Both the position numbers and the translations under genes were made by a program. DNA of 64,000 bases from positions 189,929 to 253,928 of the forward strand of contig NZ_LT706963.1 in NCBI RefSeq assembly GCF_900155535.1, read 5' to 3'. The notes beneath the pieces were generated by a model. The model saw only the letters and a list, made by a program, of their open reading frames with translations. It was not told the origin of the DNA and searched no databases. This document shows, piece by piece, positions 16,232 through 27,775 of this stretch; position 1 is the stretch's first letter, and every line of letters begins with the position of its first letter. This stretch comes from Corynebacterium urinipleomorphum (GTDB taxonomy: Bacteria; Actinomycetota; Actinomycetes; Mycobacteriales; Mycobacteriaceae).

Positions 16232-17531
16232 GGGAGACCTCCTTCTCCAGCGCTTTCTTCAGATTCAGCAGAGCGGTGTAATTCGCCAGCACCTCCACGC
16301 GCCCCGGCGGGCAGGCGGCGATGGCCTCAAGCGGGTCGTGGATGAGCTCGTGCTCGATCTCCGCGTAGAGCAACCGGACGGCGAGATCGGTGCCGCGTTC
16401 GCCCGAAGCTTTGACGGCGATGCCCTCGAATTCCTCGAAGCGGACGTCCCACAGCCAGGACAGGTCGGCGCCGTCGCCTTCGTGCCCGTTTACAGCGATG
16501 ACTAGGCCGTCGGCATCGCGGTCCACCATCGACAGCGCCTCCTGCCACCCGGCCGGGTTCTTGGCCAGCAGCAGGTGCACCTCGCGGCCGTTCCAGGGGA
16601 TCGTGGTGTAGCGTCCGGCGACATCGTCGACGCGTTCAGCAGCCTCGATCGCAGCTTGCTTATCCGCGCCGAATGCCTCCACCGCCGCCGCGATCGCCTG
16701 CGCGGCGTTACCCCGGTTGGCGCGTCCCGGCAGCGCGAGATTCAGCGGTGAGGTCGTTCCGTCGGGATCTGTCAGCCCCTCGTCGGTCACTGTCCAGTCG
16801 GGGGTGGGGCGGCGGAACTCGCGGCCGTCGGCAAGCGGCTTCGTGGCATACCAGTCGTCGTCGGTACGCACGATGTGGCCGGCACCGCGAGGGTTGGACA
16901 CCGAGTCGCCGACCCAGCCCGGGCCAGCGGAGACCCACACGACGTTGGGTGCGTCGAACGCGACAGACGTGACCAGCACGTCGTCACAGTTCGCGATCAC
17001 GGTCATGTCCGGATGCGCTTCCACCGCGCCGCGCAACGCCCGCTCGATGGCGTTGATCTCGCCGACGCGGTCGAGCTGGTCGCGCGTGAGGTTGAGGAGG
17101 ACGAGCGCGGTCGGGTTCAGTTTGTCCGCCACGGCAGGGACGTGGAGCTCGTCGACCTCCAACACCACGTGTGACGCCTTCTCGCCGGCGAGAAGCGCTG
17201 AGATGATGCCGGCGTCCATGTTGTCGCCGCCCTCGTTGGTGGCCACGGTGTGCTGCGATCCGATCGCGCCTGCGAGCATGCGGGTCGTGGTGGACTTGCC
17301 GTTGGTTCCGGTGACGAGAACCGCGGGGCGGCCGCCGCCGAGCTGCTCTAAAATCCCTGGATCGATCGCTCCGGCGATGAGGCCGCCGATCATTCCTCCT
17401 GCGCCGCGGCCCGTAGCGCGCGAGGCCTTCGTGGCCAGCTTCGCTGCTGTCACCGCGGTTGTACTGCGCAGACGCTTGAGCACGCCCGCCTTGCCCGCCC
17501 GGTCCTGTGAACCGGTTGTGCTCGAATTCAT
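16224..17531 (-). CDS. murT: lipid II isoglutaminyl synthase, Mur-ligase-like subunit MurT
   Basis: A 435-residue MurT with the Mur-ligase ATP loop VTGTNGKSTTTRM, the central domain (LNLTRDQLDRVGE) and a C-terminal DUF1727-type domain. It phosphorylates the D-glutamate of lipid II for amidation by GatD. The family usually carries a four-cysteine zinc ribbon inserted in the central domain. Here the matching region (GDSVSNPRGAGHIVRTDDD, then WYATKPLADGREFRRP) has no cysteine, so the ribbon looks lost or replaced. The ATG at 17531 is preceded at 7 nt by TAGGGT, a leaderless promoter. Confidence 0.92.
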   Translation of the reverse strand: MNSSTTGSQDRAGKAGVLKRLRSTTAVTAAKLATKASRATGRGAGGMIGGLIAGAIDPGILEQLGGGRPAVLVTGTNGKSTTTRMLAGAIGSQHTVATNEGGDNMDAGIISALLAGEKASHVVLEVDELHVPAVADKLNPTALVLLNLTRDQLDRVGEINAIERALRGAVEAHPDMTVIANCDDVLVTSVAFDAPNVVWVSAGPGWVGDSVSNPRGAGHIVRTDDDWYATKPLADGREFRRPTPDWTVTDEGLTDPDGTTSPLNLALPGRANRGNAAQAIAAAVEAFGADKQAAIEAAERVDDVAGRYTTIPWNGREVHLLLAKNPAGWQEALSMVDRDADGLVIAVNGHEGDGADLSWLWDVRFEEFEGIAVKASGERGTDLAVRLLYAEIEHELIHDPLEAIAACPPGRVEVLANYTALLNLKKALEKEVSHG

Positions 17532-17538
17532 GGGCTAA

Positions 17539-17544
17539 ACCCTA
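17539..17544 (-). promoter_or_regulatory. -10 box of leaderless murT-gatD promoter
   Basis: On the reverse strand TAGGGT lies 7 nt before the murT ATG, the spacing expected when transcription starts on the A of the start codon. Confidence 0.6.
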
Positions 17545-17582
17545 GACCATCGACGGCCCTCGATGGATCAGGAACAACCCGT

Positions 17583-18707
17583 TTAAGCGCCGCGAGATTC
17601 GCGTGCTTCATTCACTGCGTCGAGGAATTGCTCGTCGGTGAGCAGCGGGATGCCCTTACGCTGGGCATGCATCGCCTTGCCGCGCAGGCTGTCCGGGTCC
17701 CCGGTGGCGTTGGTGACCACGAGGGAGGTCTCGCGGGTGAGCTTTTCGGTGTAGGTCATCTCTAAGTCGAGAATGGCCTGGATCAGATCGTCGTGGTCCG
17801 CGCGAATGTCGTCGGACACAACGACCTCCATGCCTGGACGCAACCCTGACTTGCCGGTGAACTGCCCGGGGTTACCGTGGAGTGCCGGTGCCTTTTCCGC
17901 ATCCACGCGCAGTTGGGAACGCTGCAAGCCGAAGCGATCGGGGGAGAGGTCGTCGGTGGTGCGGGTGGCCAGCGGCCCAGCTTCTGCCAGGGCGAGGTAC
18001 AAACCGACCAGCGCGAGGGTGCGCTCGCGCGATGTGTCCTCCTCACGCATTGCTGCGCGCTCCACAGAGGCCTCCGCGGGTGGAACCGCGACGCCGGAGA
18101 GGGCGGCGACGGCTTCGAGGCGTTCGTCGATAAGCACGGCCCCCTGTTTGCGGGCGGACACCAGGGTGTCCACGATCGCTTCTGGGCGCGGCACATGCCC
18201 GACGCGTTGCCTGCGGCGGCCTTGACGACGGTTCCGTGACCTGTTCGCCCGCGCCGCCGCGTTCATGGCGCGCCGCGCCTCCGAGACGATGAAGCCCCAC
18301 ACCAGCGGCGCGTCGTGGACCACAAGGGTGCGGTTGTCGATGAACTTGTCCAGCTTTTTCAAATGCCGGGAGAACTTCGCCGCACGCTCGAAGTCGTTCC
18401 GCCTCACACCGTGGGTGTGCATCGGGCCGGGATCGCCGCCGACGTTGAACACCGCGTGGAATTCCTCGCCGACCACACCGGACTCGTCGAATGCGACACC
18501 GTCGAGCGTGACTAGACGGCCGCTGCTGGGGTGGATATTGGTGGTCTGTGCGGTGAACGCGGCGAACGGGAACTGTTCCGTCAGGCTCGGCTCAGGCGGC
18601 GTCGCCGGCGAGGTATCCTGCCCAGACTTCTGTGCGGAACGTGCTGCCGGCCCCGGCCCGGGAACGGGGCCGGTTGCGCTGCGGGAAGAAGTGTCTTTGT
18701 TCACCAT
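17583..18707 (-). CDS. DnaQ-like exonuclease domain protein with BRCT, probably degenerate active site
   Basis: A 374-residue protein. The N-terminal domain has the DnaQ fold (IHPSSGRLVTLDGVAFDESG; later TLVVHDAPLVWGFIV), but the first acidic motif reads L-D-G-V rather than the D-x-E of active DEDD exonucleases, so catalysis is doubtful. The C-terminus (GLRPGMEVVVSDDIRADHDD through LVVTNATGDPDSLRGKAM) is a BRCT domain. The order next to leuA is the corynebacterial one, where the gene is called dnaQ; whether it proofreads is unclear. The ATG overlaps the upstream stop (ATGGTGA), so it is coupled to the membrane protein gene. Confidence 0.75.
   Translation of the reverse strand: MVNKDTSSRSATGPVPGPGPAARSAQKSGQDTSPATPPEPSLTEQFPFAAFTAQTTNIHPSSGRLVTLDGVAFDESGVVGEEFHAVFNVGGDPGPMHTHGVRRNDFERAAKFSRHLKKLDKFIDNRTLVVHDAPLVWGFIVSEARRAMNAAARANRSRNRRQGRRRQRVGHVPRPEAIVDTLVSARKQGAVLIDERLEAVAALSGVAVPPAEASVERAAMREEDTSRERTLALVGLYLALAEAGPLATRTTDDLSPDRFGLQRSQLRVDAEKAPALHGNPGQFTGKSGLRPGMEVVVSDDIRADHDDLIQAILDLEMTYTEKLTRETSLVVTNATGDPDSLRGKAMHAQRKGIPLLTDEQFLDAVNEARESRGA
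18126..18135 (+). repeat. GTCGATAAGC element, copy 7
   Basis: Exact 10-mer inside the DnaQ-like gene, antisense, read as L-I-D in AVLIDERLE. Upstream is moderately G-rich (GAGGGCGGCGACGG). Confidence 0.85.
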
Positions 18708-19756
18708 CGGAGCTCAAGAATCGGTTGGAGGGGAGGGACATCGTCAAAGGCGCCGCCTGCGTCTCCTGTGGGCGGGGGAGCAGGGGCTGGAATCGGAGCT
18801 TGGTTCGGGGCGGCTTCCGGAACTGGTGCCTGTTCTGGAGCAGGCTGTGCCGGGGCATGCGGCGCGGGCGCAGGCGCGGGACCGGGCGCTGGAGCTGGAG
18901 CGGGGGCGTTGGCGGCAGGGGCGTGCGGCGCGGGTGCAGGCTCGCCCGCGTGGCGGTGCGTGGATCCGGATGCCGCGTTGTCGTTTTCGGCGTTCGATGC
19001 CGTCGGCGCGGAGGGCGATGCCGGTTGCGATCCGGTCGCGCTATTCGTCGTCATCTGCGCACTGGTGGACGCGGGTGCGGCCGGAAAATGCTTGTTCGGG
19101 GTCGACTCACCTTTGGAATTCATGAACGCGGTCATCTCGCGTCCGTGTTCCTGGGCGCCGTAGTAATAGCCGATCAGGCCGACGACACCGATGACCAACG
19201 CCGAAGCGAGGACGGCGACAGCCTGCAGGTTCCGGTTCCGCGGGAAACGTCGTACTGCTGTGGAACCGCCAACCGTGGCTGCCTCAGCATCGGCAGCGAG
19301 GGCGGCAGCTTCCGCCTCCTCGTCCGCGGCGAACGTCTCGGTGGCGGGAAACGGGTCCGTTGTCGGGTGCGTGTGCTCTTCGAGCTCGGTGTCGGAGAGG
19401 GCAAGCGACGCACCCAACGGGTCCGCGTGCACCGTCACCGCCGGGCTGCCGTTCACGGTGGCGAAAACCCCGTGCGCCAGCGCGATGAGGCCACGACTTT
19501 CCAGCTGGCGCAGGGATGGACTGAGCTGCGCCGAGGACTCCCCGTCGAACTCGCCCAGGGTGTCACCGTCAATGCGGGCGACTACTTCACCGGCGGGGTC
19601 GAAGCCGACCTCCACCACCGTGGGGCCGCCGTCGGAGAAGTAGGGGGGAGCAGTGCCGTCGATAAGCACTATGCGCTGTGTGCCCGCGGGGAGCCACACA
19701 CTGCTGGTGTGCGGCGAAAGATCGGCGCGGCCGCTGGCGGCGTTGTGCTCACTCAT
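18701..19756 (-). CDS. single-pass membrane protein with Ala-Pro-rich extracytoplasmic tail
   Basis: A 351-residue protein in three parts: a soluble N-terminal region (1-165) ending in an acidic Ala-rich stretch, one membrane helix (about 172-195, AVAVLASALVIGVVGLIGYY), and a tail that becomes almost pure Ala-Pro repeats (PAPAPHAPAANAPAPAPAPG and similar) before ending ILELRW. With an acidic N-terminus inside, the tail should lie outside, perhaps crossing the cell wall. I do not recognise the N-terminal domain. The ribosome site GGAGGAGA precedes the ATG, and the stop overlaps the DnaQ-like gene. Confidence 0.75.
   Translation of the reverse strand: MSEHNAASGRADLSPHTSSVWLPAGTQRIVLIDGTAPPYFSDGGPTVVEVGFDPAGEVVARIDGDTLGEFDGESSAQLSPSLRQLESRGLIALAHGVFATVNGSPAVTVHADPLGASLALSDTELEEHTHPTTDPFPATETFAADEEAEAAALAADAEAATVGGSTAVRRFPRNRNLQAVAVLASALVIGVVGLIGYYYGAQEHGREMTAFMNSKGESTPNKHFPAAPASTSAQMTTNSATGSQPASPSAPTASNAENDNAASGSTHRHAGEPAPAPHAPAANAPAPAPAPGPAPAPAPHAPAQPAPEQAPVPEAAPNQAPIPAPAPPPTGDAGGAFDDVPPLQPILELRW
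19658..19667 (+). repeat. GTCGATAAGC element, copy 8
   Basis: Exact 10-mer inside the Ala-Pro membrane protein gene, antisense, read as L-I-D in RIVLIDGTAPP. Upstream GGAGAAGTAGGGGGGAGCAG. Confidence 0.85.
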
Positions 19757-19817
19757 GCCGATCTCCTCCGGTTAAACGCACTGTATCCCCAGAGAAGATT
19801 AGTACTGACCGGGGAAA

Positions 19818-21659
<1,842 letters not shown>

Positions 21660-21684
21660 CTAGGGGGTTTCGGTGTCGGAATCG

Positions 21685-21726
21685 CACGGCCGGCATGCTT
21701 AACTCCGCGACGGGGCGCCGGCCGTG
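21685..21726 (-). promoter_or_regulatory. leuA leader hairpin (candidate attenuator)
   Basis: A perfect 10-bp stem (CACGGCCGGC against GCCGGCCGTG) closes a 22-nt loop between the leader peptide stop and leuA. A competing pairing between the end of the leader ORF (CCGCGGCGGG) and CCCCGTCGCGG in the loop is possible. No U run follows the stem, so control may act by pausing, Rho or translation rather than simple intrinsic termination. Confidence 0.55.
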
Positions 21727-21736
21727 AATGTGTGGC

Positions 21737-21808
21737 CTAGAACCCGCCGCGGCGCAGAAGTAGGGCAGCTCCCGGAAGGGTGCGCATCGCCGTGGTAGCC
21801 AATGACAT
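21737..21808 (-). CDS. leuL: leucine-rich leader peptide of leuA
   Basis: A 23-residue ORF, MSLATTAMRTLPGAALLLRR then GGF and stop. It has five leucines, three of them consecutive and including a CTA codon, which is rare in this GC-rich genome. TAGGAT (21816-21821) lies 7 nt upstream of its ATG, so it is probably a leaderless transcript start. It ends just before the hairpin, the layout of a leucine attenuator. It is too short for standard gene finders. Confidence 0.75.
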   Translation of the reverse strand: MSLATTAMRTLPGAALLLRRGGF

Positions 21809-21877
21809 GGTTCACATCCTAACCACGGTGTGGCACAGTGCAACATCCGGGTGCGTGCGCCACTGCGACCAGCAGGG

Positions 21878-22735
21878 TCAGAGGGATTTGCGCGACAAGA
21901 AGAAGGTGGCCACGAACATCGCGGCCACAGCCAACGCCATCAGCATCCAACCGAGCACTGTCGTCACCGTGAACATCTCGCCCAGAAGGGTCATGCCCAG
22001 CGAGTACGCGAGCAGCGGCTCGAAGATCTTCATCGCGGGCAGCGATTGCGACAAATCGCCTGCGCTGAACGCGTACTGCTGCACAATCGTGCCCACCACA
22101 GCAGCTGCGAGCAGCGCATACAGTGGCCACGTGGTCACCAGCTCCACCACGCCGCCGCGCACGAACGCGTCCACCGCCGTCTTCGAGAACACAGCCAGGT
22201 AGCCGAAGATCGCGCCGCAAATCGCACCCAGCAAGAACGCCCGCATCGCGGATTCCTGCCGCTTCGCCGCACAACCCGTCACGGCCATCACAACGGTCCC
22301 CGCACCCAAGGCAATGAGCCATTCGCTTATCGACGCCTCCCGTGTCCCCGGCTCCGGCCTGCCCAGCACCACGAGCACGCCGACGGCAACGGTGAGGACT
22401 GTGGCCCAAAATGTCTCGTCGATGTCCATGCGCCGGTTCTCCACCCGAGCCGACAAGAGCAGTGTGAGCAGCAGGGACAGCACGAGCACCGGTTGAACGA
22501 CCAACAGGGTGCCGAATGCCAGGGCCACCGCCTGGAAGCCGTACGCCACCCACGCCAGAGACAGCGATAACCACCACGTTGGGCGTCTGATCGCACCGAT
22601 CGCCCCGCCCGCGGAGTTTTGCTCGGCGTTGTAGCGCAGCACAATCTGGTGGCGCCACACGGTGCCGATCGCGATCGTCAGTGCTGAGGCGAACGCGAAG
22701 AAGACGGCTAGGGCGTTATTGTGCACCCGGCTCAT
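21878..22735 (-). CDS. DMT-superfamily membrane transporter (EamA-like)
   Basis: A 285-residue protein with about nine or ten hydrophobic helices across its whole length and a short charged C-terminus (FFLSRKSL). Repeat structure and length are those of drug/metabolite transporters, which often export amino acids or metabolites. A homologous membrane gene sits at the same place between leuA and lysC in other corynebacteria as I recall. Substrate unknown; the amino-acid neighbours make an amino-acid-related role plausible but not shown. Confidence 0.8.
   Translation of the reverse strand: MSRVHNNALAVFFAFASALTIAIGTVWRHQIVLRYNAEQNSAGGAIGAIRRPTWWLSLSLAWVAYGFQAVALAFGTLLVVQPVLVLSLLLTLLLSARVENRRMDIDETFWATVLTVAVGVLVVLGRPEPGTREASISEWLIALGAGTVVMAVTGCAAKRQESAMRAFLLGAICGAIFGYLAVFSKTAVDAFVRGGVVELVTTWPLYALLAAAVVGTIVQQYAFSAGDLSQSLPAMKIFEPLLAYSLGMTLLGEMFTVTTVLGWMLMALAVAAMFVATFFLSRKSL
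22325..22334 (-). repeat. GTCGATAAGC element, copy 9
   Basis: Exact 10-mer inside the DMT transporter gene, here sense to the gene, read as S-I-S. Upstream GGAGCCGGGGACACGGGAGGC. The next exact copy is 16.9 kb away. Confidence 0.85.
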
Positions 22736-22813
22736 AGTAGTGGCTCGGCCGATGCAATTTAATGGCGGGAATTGCGGGTGTGTCCGGGTATCCTATTCCT
22801 CACAGATTGACCG

Positions 22814-22873
22814 CTGACACTGCTAGACACTGTTAGACAGTGCTAGACAGTGAGAGAAACTGTTTGACACCGA
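22814..22873 (+). repeat. six imperfect 10-bp tandem units upstream of lysC
   Basis: Consecutive decamers: CTGACACTGC, TAGACACTGT, TAGACAGTGC, TAGACAGTGA, GAGAAACTGT, TTGACACCGA. The array ends 13 nt before the lysC GTG, so it lies in the leader or promoter. A 10-bp period puts each unit on the same face of the helix. GACACTG/CAGTG units are also partly inverted with respect to each other, so RNA hairpins are possible. Confidence 0.8.
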
Positions 22874-22886
22874 AAGGCGGACCAAG

Positions 22887-24152
22887 GTGGCACTGATCGT
22901 CCAGAAATACGGCGGGTCCTCGCTCGAGAGCGCAGAACGGATTCGTGCCGTGGCGGAGCGGGTCGTGGCCACCCACAAGGCCGGCAACGATGTCGTGGTG
23001 GTCTGTTCCGCCATGGGCGACACCACTGACGAGCTGCTGGATTTAGCGGCCCAGGTCAACCCGACTCCGCCGCCGCGCGAGATGGACATGCTGCTCACCG
23101 CTGGCGAGCGCATCTCGAACTCCTTGGTCGCAATGGCTATTGCCGGTCTCGGCGCGCCGGTGCAGTCCTTCACCGGGTCCCAGGCAGGAGTGATCACCAC
23201 CGAGCGTCACGGCAACGCCCGCATCCTCGAGGTCACTCCGGGCCGTGTCAAGGAGGCCATTGACGCCGGCAAGATCGCCATCGTCGCCGGCTTCCAGGGC
23301 GTCAACCGGGACACCCGCGACGTGACCACTCTGGGCCGCGGCGGCTCCGACACCACTGCCGTGGCGTTGGCTGCGGCGTTGGAGGCCGACGAGTGCGAGA
23401 TCTACTCCGATGTCGACGGTATCTACAGCGCTGACCCGCGCATCGTCCCCGACGCGAAGAAGCTCGACCACCTCTGCTTCGAGGAGATGCTCGAGCTCGC
23501 GGCGTCCGGCTCGAAGATTCTGGTGCTGCGCAGCGTCGAGTACGCCCGCGCATTCAATGTTCCCATGCGAGTACGCTCGTCTTACAGCAACGATCCCGGC
23601 ACGCTCGTGTCCGGAGCGATGGAGGATATCCCCGTGGAAGAAGCAGTCCTGGTCGGTGTCGCCACCGACGATTCCGAAGCAAAGATCACCGTGTTCGGCA
23701 TTCCCGACGTGCCCGGCGAGGCCGCTAAGGTCTTCCGCGGCTTGGCAGACGCCGAGATCAACATCGACATGGTCCTGCAGAACACCTCCACGCAGCACGA
23801 CAACACCACCGACATCACCTTCACCCTCCCGATCGCGGACGGCCCGCGCGGCATGGAGCTGCTGAAGGCCCTGGTCAAAAGTGAGGGCTGGGAGGATGTC
23901 ACGTACAACGATGAGATCGCCAAAGTCTCGCTCGTCGGTGCCGGCATGAAGTCCCACCCGGGCGTCACCGCAGATTTCACCGAGGCTCTGCGCGACAAGG
24001 GCATCAACATCGGCATGATGAACACTTCCGAGATCCGTATTACCGCTGTGGTGAATCGCGGTGACATGGAGGAAGCCGCCCGTGTCATTCACGAGAAATT
24101 CGATCTCGGCGGCGACGAGCCCGCCGTTGTTTACGCGGGTACGGGACGCTAG
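22887..24152 (+). CDS. lysC: aspartate kinase (alpha subunit)
   Basis: A 421-residue aspartokinase, the entry enzyme of lysine, threonine and methionine synthesis. The kinase domain carries [29 protein letters not shown] and [19 protein letters not shown]. Two ACT domains follow (about 265-330 and 345-410: [36 protein letters not shown]), which in Corynebacterium bind lysine and threonine for concerted feedback. GTG start with GAAAGG upstream. It forms an operon with asd, 47 nt downstream. Confidence 0.97.
   Translation: MALIVQKYGGSSLESAERIRAVAERVVATHKAGNDVVVVCSAMGDTTDELLDLAAQVNPTPPPREMDMLLTAGERISNSLVAMAIAGLGAPVQSFTGSQAGVITTERHGNARILEVTPGRVKEAIDAGKIAIVAGFQGVNRDTRDVTTLGRGGSDTTAVALAAALEADECEIYSDVDGIYSADPRIVPDAKKLDHLCFEEMLELAASGSKILVLRSVEYARAFNVPMRVRSSYSNDPGTLVSGAMEDIPVEEAVLVGVATDDSEAKITVFGIPDVPGEAAKVFRGLADAEINIDMVLQNTSTQHDNTTDITFTLPIADGPRGMELLKALVKSEGWEDVTYNDEIAKVSLVGAGMKSHPGVTADFTEALRDKGINIGMMNTSEIRITAVVNRGDMEEAARVIHEKFDLGGDEPAVVYAGTGR
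23619..24152 (+). other. internal start for aspartate kinase beta subunit
   Basis: An in-frame ATG ([18 protein letters not shown]) begins the regulatory ACT part, preceded by CCGGAG. In C. glutamicum the beta subunit starts at the equivalent methionine and forms an alpha2-beta2 enzyme; the residues match that start closely. Product 177 residues. Confidence 0.7.
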
Positions 24153-24184
24153 GCGCCACGCGGGCGTCGAAAAGCGAAATCTAG

Positions 24185-25818
<1,634 letters not shown>

Positions 25819-25968
25819 CCAGCAAAGCTGCCAGCACTCTGCTTAGGGGCTGGGGCGCAGGTCAAACTAAGGAATGAGTTAGGGCGAACTTGCTTGAAGC
25901 CCTAGTGGGGCGTGCGTAGTGTCGGACTCACCAGTGAATCAACCTGATTTATGGAGGAGGGCCATCTC

Positions 25969-27543
25969 ATGGCTGACAACAATCCCGCAGAAGAAATTGT
26001 GAAGAAGGGCGAGCGCGCCGCCGGTAACGGCAAGACCACCCGCCTGGGCGGCCAGCCGGTCGCTTCGGAGAACATCTCCGTTACCGCCGGCCCGCAGGGC
26101 CCGAACCTGCTCGACGATATTCACCTCGTCGAAAAGCTTGCTCACTTCAACCGTGAGAATGTCCCGGAGCGCATCCCGCACGCTAAGGGCCACGGAGCAT
26201 TCGGTGAGCTGCACATCACCGAGGATGTGTCCCAGTACACCAAGGCCAAGCTGTTCCAGAAGGGCACGGTCACCCCGATGGCGGCCCGCTTCTCCACCGT
26301 TGCTGGTGAGGCTGGCTCCCCGGACACCTGGCGCGATGTCCACGGCTTCGCGCTGCGTTTCTGGACCGAGGACGGCAACTACGACATCGTCGGCAACAAC
26401 ACCCCGACGTTCTTCCTGCGTGACGCGGTGAAATTCCCGGACTTCATCCACTCGCAGAAGCGCGATCCGCGCACCGGTCTCCGCTCCGACGAGATGCAGT
26501 GGGACTTCTGGACCCGCACCCCGGAGTCCGCTCACCAGGTGACCTACCTCCTCGGTGACCGCGGCACCCCGAAGACCTCCCGCCACCAGGACGGCTTCGG
26601 TTCCCACACCTTCCAGTGGGTCAACGAAGAGGGCGACGCAGTCTGGATCAAGTACCACTTCAAGACCCGTCAGGGCTGGGAGTGCTTCACCGACGAAGAA
26701 GCAGGCAAGATGGCCGGCGACAACGCCGACTACCACCGCCAGGACCTGTTCGAGGCCATCGAGCGCGGCGATTACCCGATCTGGGATGTCAAGGTCCAGA
26801 TCATGCCGTTCGAGGACGCCGAGAACTACCGCTTCAACCCGTTCGACCTCACCAAGACCTGGTCCCAGAAGGACTACCCGCTTGTCGACGTCGGCTACTT
26901 CGTGCTCAACCGCAACCCGAAGAACTTCCACGCTCAGATCGAGCAGCTGGCTCTCGACCCGTCCAACATCGTCCCGGGTGTCGGCCTGTCCCCGGACCGC
27001 ATGCTGCAGGGCCGCGTGTTCGCCTACGCCGACCAGCACCGCTACCGCATCGGACCGAACTACAAGGACCTGCCGGTCAACCAGCCGATCGCGCCGGTGA
27101 ACACCTACGCAGAGCGTGGCCCGATGCAGTACTTCTTCAACAACGAGGGTGAGCCGAACTACACCCCGAACAACACCGAGAAGGGTGCTGGCTACCTGGA
27201 CAACGGTGAGGACTCCTCCTCCAACCACACCACCTATGGCCAGGCACACGACCTGTACGTGAACCCGGACCCGCACGGCACCGACCTCGTCCGCGCTGCA
27301 TACGTCAAGCACGCCGAGGACGACGACTTCGGCCAGGCAGGTACCCTCTACCGCGAGGTCTTCGACGACGCTGAGCGCGAGCGCTTCATCGACAACGTCA
27401 CCAACAAGATGCTGCCGATCAAGGACAAGGACGTCGAGGAGCGCACCTTCGCCTACTGGGGCAAGGTCGACGCCGACCTCGAGCCGAAGCTCCGCGAGGT
27501 GCTGGCCAAGAAGCGCGAGGACGCTTCCAAGGATTCCGAGTAA
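25969..27543 (+). CDS. katA: catalase
   Basis: A 524-residue monofunctional haem catalase. The active-site histidine is in RIPHAKGHGAFGELHIT, the distal asparagine in VGNNTPTFFLRD, and the proximal haem tyrosine in GRVFAYADQHRYRIG. The start ATG at 25969 has GGAGGAGGG before it; an upstream in-frame ATG at 25951 contains this ribosome site and is rejected. Codon use is strongly biased to the preferred codons, as for a highly expressed gene. A strong terminator follows. Confidence 0.97.
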   Translation: MADNNPAEEIVKKGERAAGNGKTTRLGGQPVASENISVTAGPQGPNLLDDIHLVEKLAHFNRENVPERIPHAKGHGAFGELHITEDVSQYTKAKLFQKGTVTPMAARFSTVAGEAGSPDTWRDVHGFALRFWTEDGNYDIVGNNTPTFFLRDAVKFPDFIHSQKRDPRTGLRSDEMQWDFWTRTPESAHQVTYLLGDRGTPKTSRHQDGFGSHTFQWVNEEGDAVWIKYHFKTRQGWECFTDEEAGKMAGDNADYHRQDLFEAIERGDYPIWDVKVQIMPFEDAENYRFNPFDLTKTWSQKDYPLVDVGYFVLNRNPKNFHAQIEQLALDPSNIVPGVGLSPDRMLQGRVFAYADQHRYRIGPNYKDLPVNQPIAPVNTYAERGPMQYFFNNEGEPNYTPNNTEKGAGYLDNGEDSSSNHTTYGQAHDLYVNPDPHGTDLVRAAYVKHAEDDDFGQAGTLYREVFDDAERERFIDNVTNKMLPIKDKDVEERTFAYWGKVDADLEPKLREVLAKKREDASKDSE

Positions 27544-27597
27544 GACGACTCCTTCAACGGCTAAAGGATCACGCCGCTAACCGCGGACCCTCCGCCG

Positions 27598-27643
27598 AAA
27601 ACCCCGACCACGCTGCCGGATGTGCAGCGGTGGTCGGGGTTTC
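27598..27643 (+). terminator. intrinsic terminator of katA
   Basis: Stem CCCCGACCAC against GTGGTCGGGG, preceded by AAAA and followed by TTT, about 55 nt after the katA stop. Confidence 0.85.
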
Positions 27644-27693
27644 GTCATGGGGCAGCGGCCCGATAGTCACTGGAACCCCACCCGGGTCCGCAA

Positions 27694-27715
27694 ATGCAGC
27701 TACTAGCACGCAGCT
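27694..27715 (+). repeat. outer inverted repeat, left
   Basis: ATGCAGCTACTAGCACGCAG plus CT; exactly complementary to 29527-29548. Preceded by CAA. Confidence 0.9.
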
Positions 27716-27775
27716 AAAGCTTATTTTGGGAGCGCGGACAAAAGGTTGGAGTGTTCTGGGGTGGGAGGGGCCATA

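Noticed and set aside
25939-27312. 457-codon reverse frame over katA
   Set aside because: Antisense shadow caused by the strong codon bias of katA.
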